Positions 26,800 to 35,225 of a DNA stretch of 64,000 nt are shown one piece after another. Below the pieces are notes generated by a model that was not told the origin of the DNA, did no database searches, and was given only the letters and a program-made list of their open reading frames with translations. The position numbers and the translations under genes were made by a program. Position 1 is the stretch's first letter; the number at the start of each line of letters is the position of its first letter. Source of the stretch: Thalassobius sp050633445 (GTDB lineage: Bacteria > Pseudomonadota > Alphaproteobacteria > Rhodobacterales > Rhodobacteraceae). The stretch lies in the NCBI GenBank assembly GCA_050633445.1, contig JBOEGN010000033.1, positions 155,558-219,557 on the forward strand, written 5' to 3'.

Positions 26800-28086
26800 A
26801 TGGATACGATTTTTGCCCTTGCTACAGCGCATGGTAAGGCCGGGGTCGCGGTAATCCGTATCTCGGGTCCCTTGGCGCATGTGGCCGGACAGGCTTTGGC
26901 GGGTGATCTGCCACCGCCGCGCCGCGCCGGTCTGCGTCTGTTGCGAGATTCTGATGGCGTTCGCTTGGACGAAGCACTGGTTTTGGTTTTCGAAGACGAG
27001 CGTAGTTTTACCGGCGAACCCGTCGTCGAATTGCAGCTGCATGGAAGCACCGCCGTTGTATCAGCCGTCTTGCGTGTGTTGTCCGAAACCAAGGGATTGC
27101 GCCAGGCAGAGCCTGGGGAATTCACGCGCCGTGCCTTGGAAAATGGCCGTTTGGATTTGGCGCAAGTCGAAGGCCTGTCGGACTTGATCGAAGCAGAAAC
27201 CGAAGCGCAGCGACGTCAGGCCTTGCGTGTTTTGTCCGGGGATCTTGGCGATAGAGCCGAGGAATGGCGCCGAGATTTGATCCGCGCGGCGGCGCTGCTA
27301 GAGGCAACGATTGATTTCGCCGACGAAGAAGTCCCCACAGATGTTTCCCCTGAAGTTTCGACCCTGATGCAAGGGGTTTTGGCCTCTTTGCAGCACGAGA
27401 TTACCGGTGTCAGCTCGGCTGAACGCGTGCGCACAGGGTTCGAAGTGGCGATTGTTGGCGCACCGAATGTTGGGAAATCAACGCTGCTTAACGCTTTGGC
27501 AGGGCGCGATGCGGCTATCACTTCGGAATTTGCAGGGACTACGCGCGACGTGATCGAGGTTCGGATGGATCTTGGCGGGTTGCCCGTGACCTTGTTGGAT
27601 ACCGCCGGCCTGCGAGAGACCAAGGATAAGGTCGAAGAGATCGGAATTGCCCGTGCACGGGAGCGCGCGGGATTGGCCGATCTTCGCGTATTTCTGGTTC
27701 AAGGCGACGAGACTCCTGACTTTGCCCCTGAACATGGCGATATTGTCCTGAAAGCCAAGGCGGATCTGCTGGATGATAAGTCTGGCGCTGTCTCAGGAGC
27801 GAGTGGAGAAGGTGTGCAAAATCTGATAGAGGAGGTGACCGCACGTTTGTCTGAACGTGCTGCCTCGATCGGTGTTGCGACGCGTGAGCGCCATCGGATC
27901 GCAATGCTGCGCGCCGTAGAATCCTTGCAAGAAGCCGAGAGATTGGCTTTGTTTGGTGAGGAAATGACTGATCTGGCTGCAGAAGAGTTGCGTACAGGGG
28001 TTCGTGCCTTGGACTCTTTGGTCGGCCGGGTCGATGTGGAGAACGTGCTGGATGAGATTTTCTCTAGCTTTTGTCTTGGGAAGTAA
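26800..28086 (+). CDS. mnmE: tRNA modification GTPase MnmE (TrmE)
   Basis: 428 residues. With MnmG it makes the cmnm5U34 wobble modification. The N-terminal formyl-THF-binding domain starts MDTIFALATAHGKAGVAVIRISG. The G domain has GAPNVGKST, EFAGTTRDVIE and LLDTAGLRET. The C-terminus FCLGK holds the catalytic Cys of the C(I/L/V)GK motif. It stops 12 bases before the mnmG start and the parS there. Confidence 0.97.
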   Translation: MDTIFALATAHGKAGVAVIRISGPLAHVAGQALAGDLPPPRRAGLRLLRDSDGVRLDEALVLVFEDERSFTGEPVVELQLHGSTAVVSAVLRVLSETKGLRQAEPGEFTRRALENGRLDLAQVEGLSDLIEAETEAQRRQALRVLSGDLGDRAEEWRRDLIRAAALLEATIDFADEEVPTDVSPEVSTLMQGVLASLQHEITGVSSAERVRTGFEVAIVGAPNVGKSTLLNALAGRDAAITSEFAGTTRDVIEVRMDLGGLPVTLLDTAGLRETKDKVEEIGIARARERAGLADLRVFLVQGDETPDFAPEHGDIVLKAKADLLDDKSGAVSGASGEGVQNLIEEVTARLSERAASIGVATRERHRIAMLRAVESLQEAERLALFGEEMTDLAAEELRTGVRALDSLVGRVDVENVLDEIFSSFCLGK

Positions 28087-28090
28087 GGAG

Positions 28091-28106
28091 TGTTTCACGT
28101 GAAACA
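28091..28106. other. parS centromere site over the mnmG start
   Basis: TGTTTCACGTGAAACA, the exact 16-bp palindromic parS recognised by ParB/Spo0J proteins. It sits directly behind the AAGGAG ribosome site and includes the GTG start codon of mnmG. It is about 3 kb from the predicted origin and 3.3 kb from parB. Confidence 0.92.
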
Positions 28107-29967
28107 ATTCGACTTCGATGTGGTTGTGATCGGCGGAGGGCACGCAGGTTGTGATGCCGCGCATGCCTCTGCACGAATGGGCGCGCATACTGCATTGGTG
28201 ACTTTGACCCGCGACGGAATCGGCGTGATGTCCTGCAATCCAGCGGTTGGCGGATTGGGAAAGGGCCATCTTGTCCGTGAAGTTGATGCAATGGACGGCG
28301 TGATGGGACGGGTTGCTGATGCCTCGGGTATTCAGTTTCGACTGTTGAACCGTCGCAAAGGGCCCGCGGTTCAGGGCCCTCGTACTCAATCTGATCGAAA
28401 ACTCTATCGTCAGGCGATGTTGGCCGAGATCGAAGCCCAGCCCTGTTTGGATATTGTCGAAGGTGAGGCGACTGACTTTATCTTGGATCAGGGACGCGTG
28501 GCTGGTGTCGTTCTTGACGATGGGAGTGAGCTGAAAGCGCGCAATGTTGTCCTGACCACTGGGACTTTTCTGAGAGGCGTGATCCATATTGGTGATGTTT
28601 CGCGGCCTGGTGGGCGGATGGGGGATCGTCCCTCGGTTCGGTTGGCTGAGCAGATTGACTCGTTTGGTTTACCTCTTGGGCGCTTGAAAACGGGTACTCC
28701 GCCGCGTCTGGATGGCCGTACAATCAGGTGGGACTTGCTGGAGAAACAGCCCGGAGACGATGATCCGGTGATGTTCTCGTTCATGTCCAAGAGACCTGCG
28801 GTGCGCCAGGTGTCCTGCGGTATCACGCATACCAACGAGAAAACGCACGAAGTGATCCGAAAAAATCTGGACCGCTCTGCGATGTATGGCGGTCATATCG
28901 AAGGGGTGGGGCCGCGTTATTGCCCGTCGATCGAAGATAAGATTGTAAGGTTTGCCGATAAAACCTCGCATCAGATTTTCCTTGAACCCGAGGGGTTGGA
29001 CGACCACACGGTCTATCCGAATGGGATTTCGACATCTTTGCCCGAAGATGTGCAGCAGGATTACGTCCGTTCGATCTATGGGCTTGAGGATGCTGTGATT
29101 CTCCAACCGGGTTATGCCATCGAGTACGACTATGTTGATCCCCGTGCGTTGGATGATCGTTTGGGTGTTAAAACGGTGCCAGGTCTGTATTTGGCCGGCC
29201 AGATCAATGGAACAACAGGGTACGAGGAAGCCGCCGCGCAGGGTTTGGTTGCAGGCTTGAACGCTGCGGCTGATGCACTGGATCGTGAGCCCGTAGTTTT
29301 CAGCCGTCGCGACAGCTATATCGGTGTGATGATTGATGATTTGATCACACGCGGGGTGTCAGAACCCTATCGGATGTTTACCTCGCGCGCTGAATTTCGT
29401 CTGTCTTTGCGCGCTGACAACGCTGATCAACGTTTGACACCCAAGGGAATTCAGGCTGGTTGCGTCTCTGATGTGCGGAAACTGGCATTTACGGACAAGA
29501 TGGAGCGACTTAACGGTGCGAGGGAGCGGCTGACCTCTCAGGCCTTCACTCCACGAGATTTGGTTCATGTGGGTGTATCTGCGAAGCAGGATGGAACGCG
29601 TCGGAGCCTATTCCAACTTTTGTCTTTCCCTGACGTTGACTTTGAAACGGTAACGCGGCTTGATCCGAGTTTGTCAGATATAGAGCCTGAAATCGGCGAT
29701 CAGCTGTCACGGGACGCGCTCTATGCGAACTACATTGAGCGGCAGAAACGAGATGTCGAAGCGATGAAACGCGATGAGGATCAAGTGATTCCCGATGACT
29801 TCGCCTATGACGCTCTTGATGGCTTGTCTAATGAGTTGAAGAAGAAATTGATTTCTGCGCGCCCGCGTAATTTGGCTCAGGCCGGACGGGTCGAGGGTAT
29901 GACACCAGCCGCGCTTACGCTGCTTATGGCAAAAATTCGGCAGAACAAACGGAATCGTTCAGCGTGA
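28099..29967 (+). CDS. mnmG: tRNA modification FAD enzyme MnmG (GidA)
   Basis: 622 residues from GTG at 28099, chosen because AAGGAG (28085-28090) is 8 bases upstream. The alternative GTG at 28090 overlaps that ribosome site. The FAD-binding motif is VVIGGGHAGCDAAHA. MSCNPAVGGLGKGHLVREVD, GRMGDRPSVRLAEQI and GLYLAGQINGTTGYEEAAAQG are family signatures. It works with MnmE on wobble uridine. Its start is embedded in a parS site, and its stop overlaps the rsmG start. Confidence 0.95.
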   Translation: MKQFDFDVVVIGGGHAGCDAAHASARMGAHTALVTLTRDGIGVMSCNPAVGGLGKGHLVREVDAMDGVMGRVADASGIQFRLLNRRKGPAVQGPRTQSDRKLYRQAMLAEIEAQPCLDIVEGEATDFILDQGRVAGVVLDDGSELKARNVVLTTGTFLRGVIHIGDVSRPGGRMGDRPSVRLAEQIDSFGLPLGRLKTGTPPRLDGRTIRWDLLEKQPGDDDPVMFSFMSKRPAVRQVSCGITHTNEKTHEVIRKNLDRSAMYGGHIEGVGPRYCPSIEDKIVRFADKTSHQIFLEPEGLDDHTVYPNGISTSLPEDVQQDYVRSIYGLEDAVILQPGYAIEYDYVDPRALDDRLGVKTVPGLYLAGQINGTTGYEEAAAQGLVAGLNAAADALDREPVVFSRRDSYIGVMIDDLITRGVSEPYRMFTSRAEFRLSLRADNADQRLTPKGIQAGCVSDVRKLAFTDKMERLNGARERLTSQAFTPRDLVHVGVSAKQDGTRRSLFQLLSFPDVDFETVTRLDPSLSDIEPEIGDQLSRDALYANYIERQKRDVEAMKRDEDQVIPDDFAYDALDGLSNELKKKLISARPRNLAQAGRVEGMTPAALTLLMAKIRQNKRNRSA

Positions 29968-30572
29968 GCATGCTTCCCTTTGATGTTTCACGTGAAACAA
30001 TGGACCGTCTGGAGGTCTATGCAGATCTTCTGAAAAAGTGGAATCCTAAGATAAACCTCGTGTCCAAGGCTACGTTGGCCGATCTTTGGACTCGTCATAT
30101 TGTTGATTCTGCGCAGATATATACTCTCGCTCCGAAAAATTTCACTCATTGGTCGGATTTGGGGAGCGGTGGTGGCTTTCCTGGATTGGTCTGCGCAATC
30201 ATCGCGGCCGAACGGAACCCGACAGCCAATTTTACACTGATTGAATCAGATGCCAGAAAGTCAGTGTTTCTAAGGACCGTCGCCAGAGAAACAGGCATCA
30301 AAGTCAATGTTTTTACTGACAGGATTGAGCGTGCTATTCCGCTTAACGCCGACATCCTTTCTGCTCGCGCGCTGGCAGATTTAACGATGCTGTTGAGTTT
30401 TGCGGACCTACATCTCCAAGAATCGGGCATCGCGCTGTTCCCGAAAGGCGTCAACTGGCAAAAAGAGGTCGAAGAGGCGCGCAAGGCGTGGTTTTTCGAG
30501 TACGAGGCGATTACAAGTGAAACGGAATCAGGTTCCATCATTCTGAGAATCGGAGATATTTCCCGTGTCTGA
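29964..30572 (+). CDS. rsmG: 16S rRNA (guanine527-N7)-methyltransferase RsmG (GidB)
   Basis: 202 residues. The GTG start overlaps the mnmG TGA as GTGA. SAM-binding motif SDLGSGGGFPGL and the LIESDARKSVFL strand are typical. The enzyme makes m7G527, whose loss gives low-level streptomycin resistance. A perfect parS site lies inside the coding sequence and specifies the residues DVSRET. Third codon positions contain visibly more A and T than in the neighbouring housekeeping genes. Confidence 0.94.
   Translation: MSMLPFDVSRETMDRLEVYADLLKKWNPKINLVSKATLADLWTRHIVDSAQIYTLAPKNFTHWSDLGSGGGFPGLVCAIIAAERNPTANFTLIESDARKSVFLRTVARETGIKVNVFTDRIERAIPLNADILSARALADLTMLLSFADLHLQESGIALFPKGVNWQKEVEEARKAWFFEYEAITSETESGSIILRIGDISRV
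29984..29999. other. parS centromere site within rsmG
   Basis: A second exact TGTTTCACGTGAAACA palindrome, at codons 7-12 of rsmG. It is about 600 bases before parA. Together with the copy at 28091 it would form the main ParB loading zone. Confidence 0.92.
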
Positions 30573-31374
30573 CCCAACCCGCTCGGCTGATCCCAAAATT
30601 ATCGCTGTCGCAAACCAGAAGGGTGGGGTGGGTAAAACCACGACCACGATCAATCTTGGCGCGGCGCTTGTCGACGAAGGTTGTCAGGTCCTGATTGTGG
30701 ACCTTGATCCGCAGGGGAACGCTTCGACCGGATTGGGGATCGAGCCGGAAGACCGTGAAAACACCACATATGAACTGATTTTGGATGATGCGCCGCTCCG
30801 AGAGGTGATTAAGCCCACTGAATTGGACGGTTTGAACATCATTCCAGCCACGGTCGACTTGTCTTCGGCGGATATCGAGCTGATTTCGAATGAGAAGCGC
30901 AGCTTCCTTCTGCACGATGCGCTGCGTCAGCATGCGATGGATGCCTTTGACTATGATTACATTCTAATTGATTGCCCGCCGTCTCTGAATTTGCTGACCG
31001 TTAACGCGATGGTTGCTGCACATTCGGTTTTGGTTCCCCTTCAATCGGAGTTTTTTGCACTCGAAGGCCTATCGCAACTCATGTTGACCATCCGAGAAGT
31101 GCGCCAAACCGCAAATCCCAACCTGCGGATCGAAGGTGTTGTGTTGACGATGTATGATGCGCGCAACAATTTGTCCCAACAGGTCGAGGATGACGCGCGC
31201 GCGAACCTAGGTGAGCTTGTTTTCGAGACGATGATTCCCCGGAATGTGCGCGTCAGCGAGGCGCCCTCTTATGCGATGCCCGTCACCGAGTATGACCCAA
31301 ATTCCAAAGGGGCCATGGCCTATGGTCAGTTGGCGCGCGAGCTGATGACCAAAAATGTGCGCGCTGCCGCATAA
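30565..31374 (+). CDS. parA: Chromosome partitioning ATPase ParA
   Basis: 269-residue Walker-type ATPase that moves ParB-parS complexes to the cell pole. The deviant Walker A is KGGVGKTTTTINLGAAL, followed by LIVDLDPQGNASTGLGI and YILIDCPPSLNLLT. GTG at 30565 overlaps the rsmG stop by 8 bases, indicating an mnmG-rsmG-parA-parB transcription unit. It lies 18 bases before parB. Confidence 0.97.
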   Translation: MSDPTRSADPKIIAVANQKGGVGKTTTTINLGAALVDEGCQVLIVDLDPQGNASTGLGIEPEDRENTTYELILDDAPLREVIKPTELDGLNIIPATVDLSSADIELISNEKRSFLLHDALRQHAMDAFDYDYILIDCPPSLNLLTVNAMVAAHSVLVPLQSEFFALEGLSQLMLTIREVRQTANPNLRIEGVVLTMYDARNNLSQQVEDDARANLGELVFETMIPRNVRVSEAPSYAMPVTEYDPNSKGAMAYGQLARELMTKNVRAAA

Positions 31375-31392
31375 TTCTAGCAGGAGGCAAAA

Positions 31393-32295
31393 ATGAGCGA
31401 AAAACGCACAAAAACGCGTGGCTTGGGCCGCGGTCTATCCGCTTTGATGGCAGATGTCACACCGACAGAGCCGCTGGCCGAGCAGGGTGACACCTCGCGT
31501 CGCCCCGACATGATGGTGCCTATCGAAAAAATTCACCCGAATCCGGATCAGCCGCGCCGTACTTTTACTCCCGAGCAGCTGGACGATCTGGCCGCCTCGA
31601 TTAAGGAAAAAGGTATTATTCAGCCGCTGATCGTTCGAGATCGCCCTGGGCACGAGGGTGACTACGAGATTGTTGCAGGCGAACGCCGTTGGCGCGCTGC
31701 TCAGATGGCGCAATTGCACCGAATTCCGGTTTTGGTACGTGAGTTTGACGACACAGAGGTTCTGGAAGTCGCGATCATCGAAAACATTCAGCGTGCAGAT
31801 CTGAATGCGGTCGAGGAGGCCGCCGGATACCGGCAGTTGATGGAAAAATTCGGTCATACTCAGGAAAAGCTGTCCGTAGTGCTGGGAAAAAGCCGCAGCT
31901 ATATTGCCAACTTGGTGCGTCTTCTGACCTTGCCCGAAGAAGTTCAGGAATATGTCCGCGAAGGGCAACTGTCCGCCGGGCACGCACGAGCCATGATCAC
32001 GGCCGACGACCCGGTTTCGCTGGCCCGGCGGGTCATCCAAGAAAACTTGTCCGTTCGCGAGACAGAGCGCTTGGCGAAGGGACCGAAAGAACCTACGCAA
32101 AAAGGCTCTAAACCGGCTAAATCACAGCGATCCGAGAAGGACGCGGATACCCGCGCGCTGGAGGGCGACCTGTCTGCGAACCTTGGTATGAAGGTCGCAA
32201 TCGACCACACAGAGGGTCAGGAAGCCGGAAAAATTACAATCAGCTACAACAACCTAGAGCAGCTGGATGAGGTTTGCCGGATGCTGTCCTCATGA
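31393..32295 (+). CDS. parB: Chromosome partitioning protein ParB
   Basis: 300 residues. The CTP-binding N-terminal domain has NPDQPRRTF, VAGERRWRAAQ and IENIQRADLNAVEEA. A helix-turn-helix region contains LSVVLGKSRSYIANLVRLL, and a C-terminal dimerisation segment ends in LDEVCRMLSS. It loads at the parS sites in mnmG, rsmG and probably hemW. It has an AGGAGG ribosome site and overlaps the convergent DUF454 gene by 6 bases. Confidence 0.97.
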   Translation: MSEKRTKTRGLGRGLSALMADVTPTEPLAEQGDTSRRPDMMVPIEKIHPNPDQPRRTFTPEQLDDLAASIKEKGIIQPLIVRDRPGHEGDYEIVAGERRWRAAQMAQLHRIPVLVREFDDTEVLEVAIIENIQRADLNAVEEAAGYRQLMEKFGHTQEKLSVVLGKSRSYIANLVRLLTLPEEVQEYVREGQLSAGHARAMITADDPVSLARRVIQENLSVRETERLAKGPKEPTQKGSKPAKSQRSEKDADTRALEGDLSANLGMKVAIDHTEGQEAGKITISYNNLEQLDEVCRMLSS

Positions 32296-32649
32296 ATTTG
32301 GGCGGGTCCAGATAAAAATCAGGACTCCGCACAGTGTTACGCCCTGAATGACCAGTATCATCGGACGCAGCCCCAAAATCACAGAAATCATGAAAACGAT
32401 CGCGATGGAAACCGTCGCGATCTTTTTGCCTTTGGGGTGGATGGCGCCATGTTCCTGCCAGTCCAGAATTGAGGGTCCGAATTGGGGGTGTGTGATTAGC
32501 CAATTATGCAGGCGTTCGCTTGATTTTGCGAAAAAGAACGCCGCCAGGATCATCAGAGGTACGGTTGGCACCAGCGGTAATATAATTCCGACCACGCCGA
32601 TTGCGACGCAAATCAGACCCAAAATTGCCCAAACGACCCGCATGCTCAC
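32290..32649 (-). CDS. DUF454 (YbaN-family) small membrane protein
   Basis: 119 residues with three or four hydrophobic segments. VVWAILGLICVAIGVVG is followed by LPLVPTVPLMILAAFFFAKSSERLH, the typical DUF454 core. The GTG start at 32649 overlaps the hemW stop as GTGA; an ATG two codons later is the alternative. Function unknown. It is last in the rph-rdgB-hemW operon. Confidence 0.88.
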   Translation of the reverse strand: MSMRVVWAILGLICVAIGVVGIILPLVPTVPLMILAAFFFAKSSERLHNWLITHPQFGPSILDWQEHGAIHPKGKKIATVSIAIVFMISVILGLRPMILVIQGVTLCGVLIFIWTRPNS

Positions 32650-33833
32650 TCCACCAAAAGTTCACGAATGACAGCATTCAACACCATTCGGCCACCAGAT
32701 GTGACCGACAGATTGTCGCCATTCATCGAAACCATCCCGATATCTTGCAGATAGCGCAGTCTTTCAGCATTCAAGTCAGCGCCTGAAATCTGTTTTTGAC
32801 GCGCGAGCGAGATTCCTTCAGCCAGGCGCAGACCCATCATCAGGTACTCGTTGCCTTGATCGCGAGGGGGCAGGCGTTCAAACTGCTTTTCAGTCTTACC
32901 AGAATCGCTCAGCTGCAACCATTTGGCAGGGTTAGAATACGCCTCGGTTGCGTGTTTCTCACCGTTCAGCGTTACGCGGCCATGGGCACCTGGGCCGATG
33001 CCAACATAGTCTCCGTAGCGCCAATAGACACTATTATGAAGGGATTCCGCACCGGGTTTGGCGTGATTAGAAACTTCATAGGCCAGCATTCCGGCCTCGC
33101 CGCAAATATCCTGCGTGGCTTCGTACATGTCGGCGGACAGGTCATCCTCGGGGAGGCCCCTAAGGCCGCCACGATTGTAGCGGTCACCAAAAGCCGTACC
33201 TTGCTCGATCGTCAGTTGGTACAAAGAGAGATGGTCGATCGCCATCGAAAGCGCCTGTTGCAGCTCGGAACGCCAGTCAGCCAGAGTTTGATCTTGCCGG
33301 GCGTAAATTAGGTCAAAACTGACGCGTTCAAATTGTGAACGGGCAATGTCAAAGGCAGTGCGGGCTTCTTCGACCGTGTGAATGCGCCCCAAACGCCGCA
33401 AATCTCGGTTATTCAGAGCCTGAATTCCCATCGAAACCCGGTTCACCCCAGCCTGCGCGTACCCGGAAAACCGACCCGCATCGACCGAGCCTGGATTGGC
33501 CTCGAGCGTGATTTCTGCGTTGTTGGACAGGGACCAGTTCGAGCGGATGCGCTCTAGAATGCCATGAACCACATCGGGGTCCATTAGGCTTGGCGTCCCT
33601 CCGCCAAAGAAAACCGAGGTTAAAGGGCGCCCGCCGCATAGTTCAGCATAGCGGTCAATCTCGCGCAAATAGGCTCTAAGCCAGCTGGATTGATCTATTT
33701 CACGTGAAACATGGCTATTGAAATCGCAGTAGGGGCATTTGGCCTGACAAAACGGCCAATGGACGTAGATGCCAAAGCCACCGTTTTGCCAGTCTTCAAT
33801 CAAAGCAACCTGCCACCAGTTTGGCAAACGCAT
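32646..33833 (-). CDS. hemW: Radical SAM heme chaperone HemW
   Basis: 395 residues. The 4Fe-4S cysteines are in WPFCQAKCPYCDF (Cys29, 33, 36). SVFFGGGTPSLM and the EANPGSVD strand follow, and the HemW C-terminal domain is present. It resembles oxygen-independent coproporphyrinogen oxidase but acts as a heme chaperone for respiratory enzymes. The ATG at 33833 overlaps rdgB by 38 bases; a TTG at 33803 is a possible alternative. A 15/16 parS copy lies inside the gene, over residues HVSRE. Confidence 0.92.
   Translation of the reverse strand: MRLPNWWQVALIEDWQNGGFGIYVHWPFCQAKCPYCDFNSHVSREIDQSSWLRAYLREIDRYAELCGGRPLTSVFFGGGTPSLMDPDVVHGILERIRSNWSLSNNAEITLEANPGSVDAGRFSGYAQAGVNRVSMGIQALNNRDLRRLGRIHTVEEARTAFDIARSQFERVSFDLIYARQDQTLADWRSELQQALSMAIDHLSLYQLTIEQGTAFGDRYNRGGLRGLPEDDLSADMYEATQDICGEAGMLAYEVSNHAKPGAESLHNSVYWRYGDYVGIGPGAHGRVTLNGEKHATEAYSNPAKWLQLSDSGKTEKQFERLPPRDQGNEYLMMGLRLAEGISLARQKQISGADLNAERLRYLQDIGMVSMNGDNLSVTSGGRMVLNAVIRELLVE
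33696..33711. other. Near-perfect parS site within hemW
   Basis: TATTTCACGTGAAACA differs from the parS palindrome only at position 2 (A for G). It keeps the CACGTG core and both TTTC/GAAA arms. It lies 1.4 kb beyond parB, giving three sites in 5.6 kb. Confidence 0.72.
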
Positions 33834-34404
33834 CGGCTCGGTGGCTCATGGCGTGCTTTTTCGCTGGGTCCATTTCGCCAAAGGTGATGTCGAAACCGTT
33901 CGGCACAAAGAACGGATCATAGCCAAAGCCGTTTTCACCGCGCATGGGCCAGACAACCTGGCCATCAACTTTGCCGACGAACAATTCGTCATGCCCATCC
34001 GGCCAAGCCAAACAAAGCGTGCAGTTGAATGCGGCTGTACGGGGGGTGGGGGCGTTCTTTTCTTCGAGTTTGGCCCAGGTTTTCTCCATCGCCATAGAGA
34101 AATCCCGACCGTTTGGCGTTTCGGCCCAATCGGCGGTGTAAACGCCGGGTGCTCCGCTCAATGCATCGACAGAGATACCACTGTCATCGGACAGAGCGGG
34201 CAGACCCGTTTTCTGAGCGGCGTAATGCGCCTTGATCCGGGCGTTTCCGGCAAAGGTGTCTTCGGTTTCGTCTGGTTCGTCCAGGCCATGATCGGCGGCT
34301 GACGAGACAGAAATCCCGAAAGGCGCCAGCAAAGCTGCGATTTCTCGCAGCTTGCCTTGGTTGTGGCTGGCCAGGACCAGTTGATCCCCGTCGAACTTAC
34401 GCAT
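33796..34404 (-). CDS. rdgB: dITP/XTP pyrophosphatase RdgB
   Basis: 202 residues; hydrolyses non-canonical purine triphosphates such as dITP and XTP. VLASHNQGKLREI, SDDSGISVDALSGAPGVY and GENGFGYDPFF are diagnostic. The start at 34404 fits the family N-terminus and lies 5 bases before the end of rph. A longer reading to 34440 would lie wholly within rph. Confidence 0.94.
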   Translation of the reverse strand: MRKFDGDQLVLASHNQGKLREIAALLAPFGISVSSAADHGLDEPDETEDTFAGNARIKAHYAAQKTGLPALSDDSGISVDALSGAPGVYTADWAETPNGRDFSMAMEKTWAKLEEKNAPTPRTAAFNCTLCLAWPDGHDELFVGKVDGQVVWPMRGENGFGYDPFFVPNGFDITFGEMDPAKKHAMSHRADAFAKLVAGCFD

Positions 34405-35113
34405 CAACGGCGGCTTTCTGGGCTGCGGCCAATTCGGCAACGCCTTTTTCTGCCAGATCCATCAGTTGGTTCATCTGGTCGCGCGTATAGGTCGAGCCTT
34501 CGGCGGACATTTGAACTTCGATCAGGCGACCGCTTTCCAGCATGATGAAGTTTCCATCAACGCCGGCTTCGCTATCTTCGGGATAGTCCAGATCCAAGAC
34601 CGGCTGGCCGGCATAAATGCCACAAGATACAGCGGACACAGGCTCGACTAGCGGGTTCGATTTGACGATTCCAGCCTTCATCAGCTTGTTAACGGCCAGG
34701 CGCAGCGCAACCCAGCCCCCAGTGATCGAAGCGCAGCGCGTGCCGCCATCAGCCTGGATTACATCGCAATCAACGGTGATCTGACGTTCGCCCAAGGCAA
34801 CGCGATCTACACCAGCACGCAAAGAGCGACCTATAAGCCTTTGAATTTCAACGGTTCGTCCGCCTTGCTTGCCCGCAGCAGCCTCGCGGCGCATGCGGCT
34901 GGTGGTCGACCGGGGCAGCATCCCGTATTCCGCCGTGACCCAACCCAGGCCCGAGCCCTTGATAAACGGGGGGACGCGATCCTCGATTGTGGCGGTGCAA
35001 AGTACATGGGTGTCGCCCATGCGGATCATGCATGATCCCTCTGCATGTTTGGTGACGCCGGTCTCGATCGAAACCGAGCGCATTTCGTTAAGCTGTCTGC
35101 CGGATGGACGCAT
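34397..35113 (-). CDS. rph: Ribonuclease PH
   Basis: 238-residue phosphorolytic 3'-5' exoribonuclease that trims tRNA 3' ends. It begins MRPSGRQLNEMRSVSIETG, the normal family start. CDVIQADGGTRCASITGG and LDLDYPEDSEAGVDGN carry the phosphate and metal-binding residues. It is the first gene of rph-rdgB-hemW-DUF454 and divergent from hrcA, with 112 bases between the starts. Confidence 0.96.
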   Translation of the reverse strand: MRPSGRQLNEMRSVSIETGVTKHAEGSCMIRMGDTHVLCTATIEDRVPPFIKGSGLGWVTAEYGMLPRSTTSRMRREAAAGKQGGRTVEIQRLIGRSLRAGVDRVALGERQITVDCDVIQADGGTRCASITGGWVALRLAVNKLMKAGIVKSNPLVEPVSAVSCGIYAGQPVLDLDYPEDSEAGVDGNFIMLESGRLIEVQMSAEGSTYTRDQMNQLMDLAEKGVAELAAAQKAAVDA

Positions 35114-35225
35114 GATAAATTCCCTTTGTGTTGCCCAGTGGGATACCTGTCCCGACACCCAAAGCGCAAGCCCGATTGACCTTTGTGGGCTGGGGTCTTT
35201 AATGACTAAGGGAAAGGGCACTGGC

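Noticed and set aside
25480..27042. 520-codon minus-strand open frame across rho and mnmE
   Set aside because: Shadow of two certain genes; long only because of GC-rich codon use.
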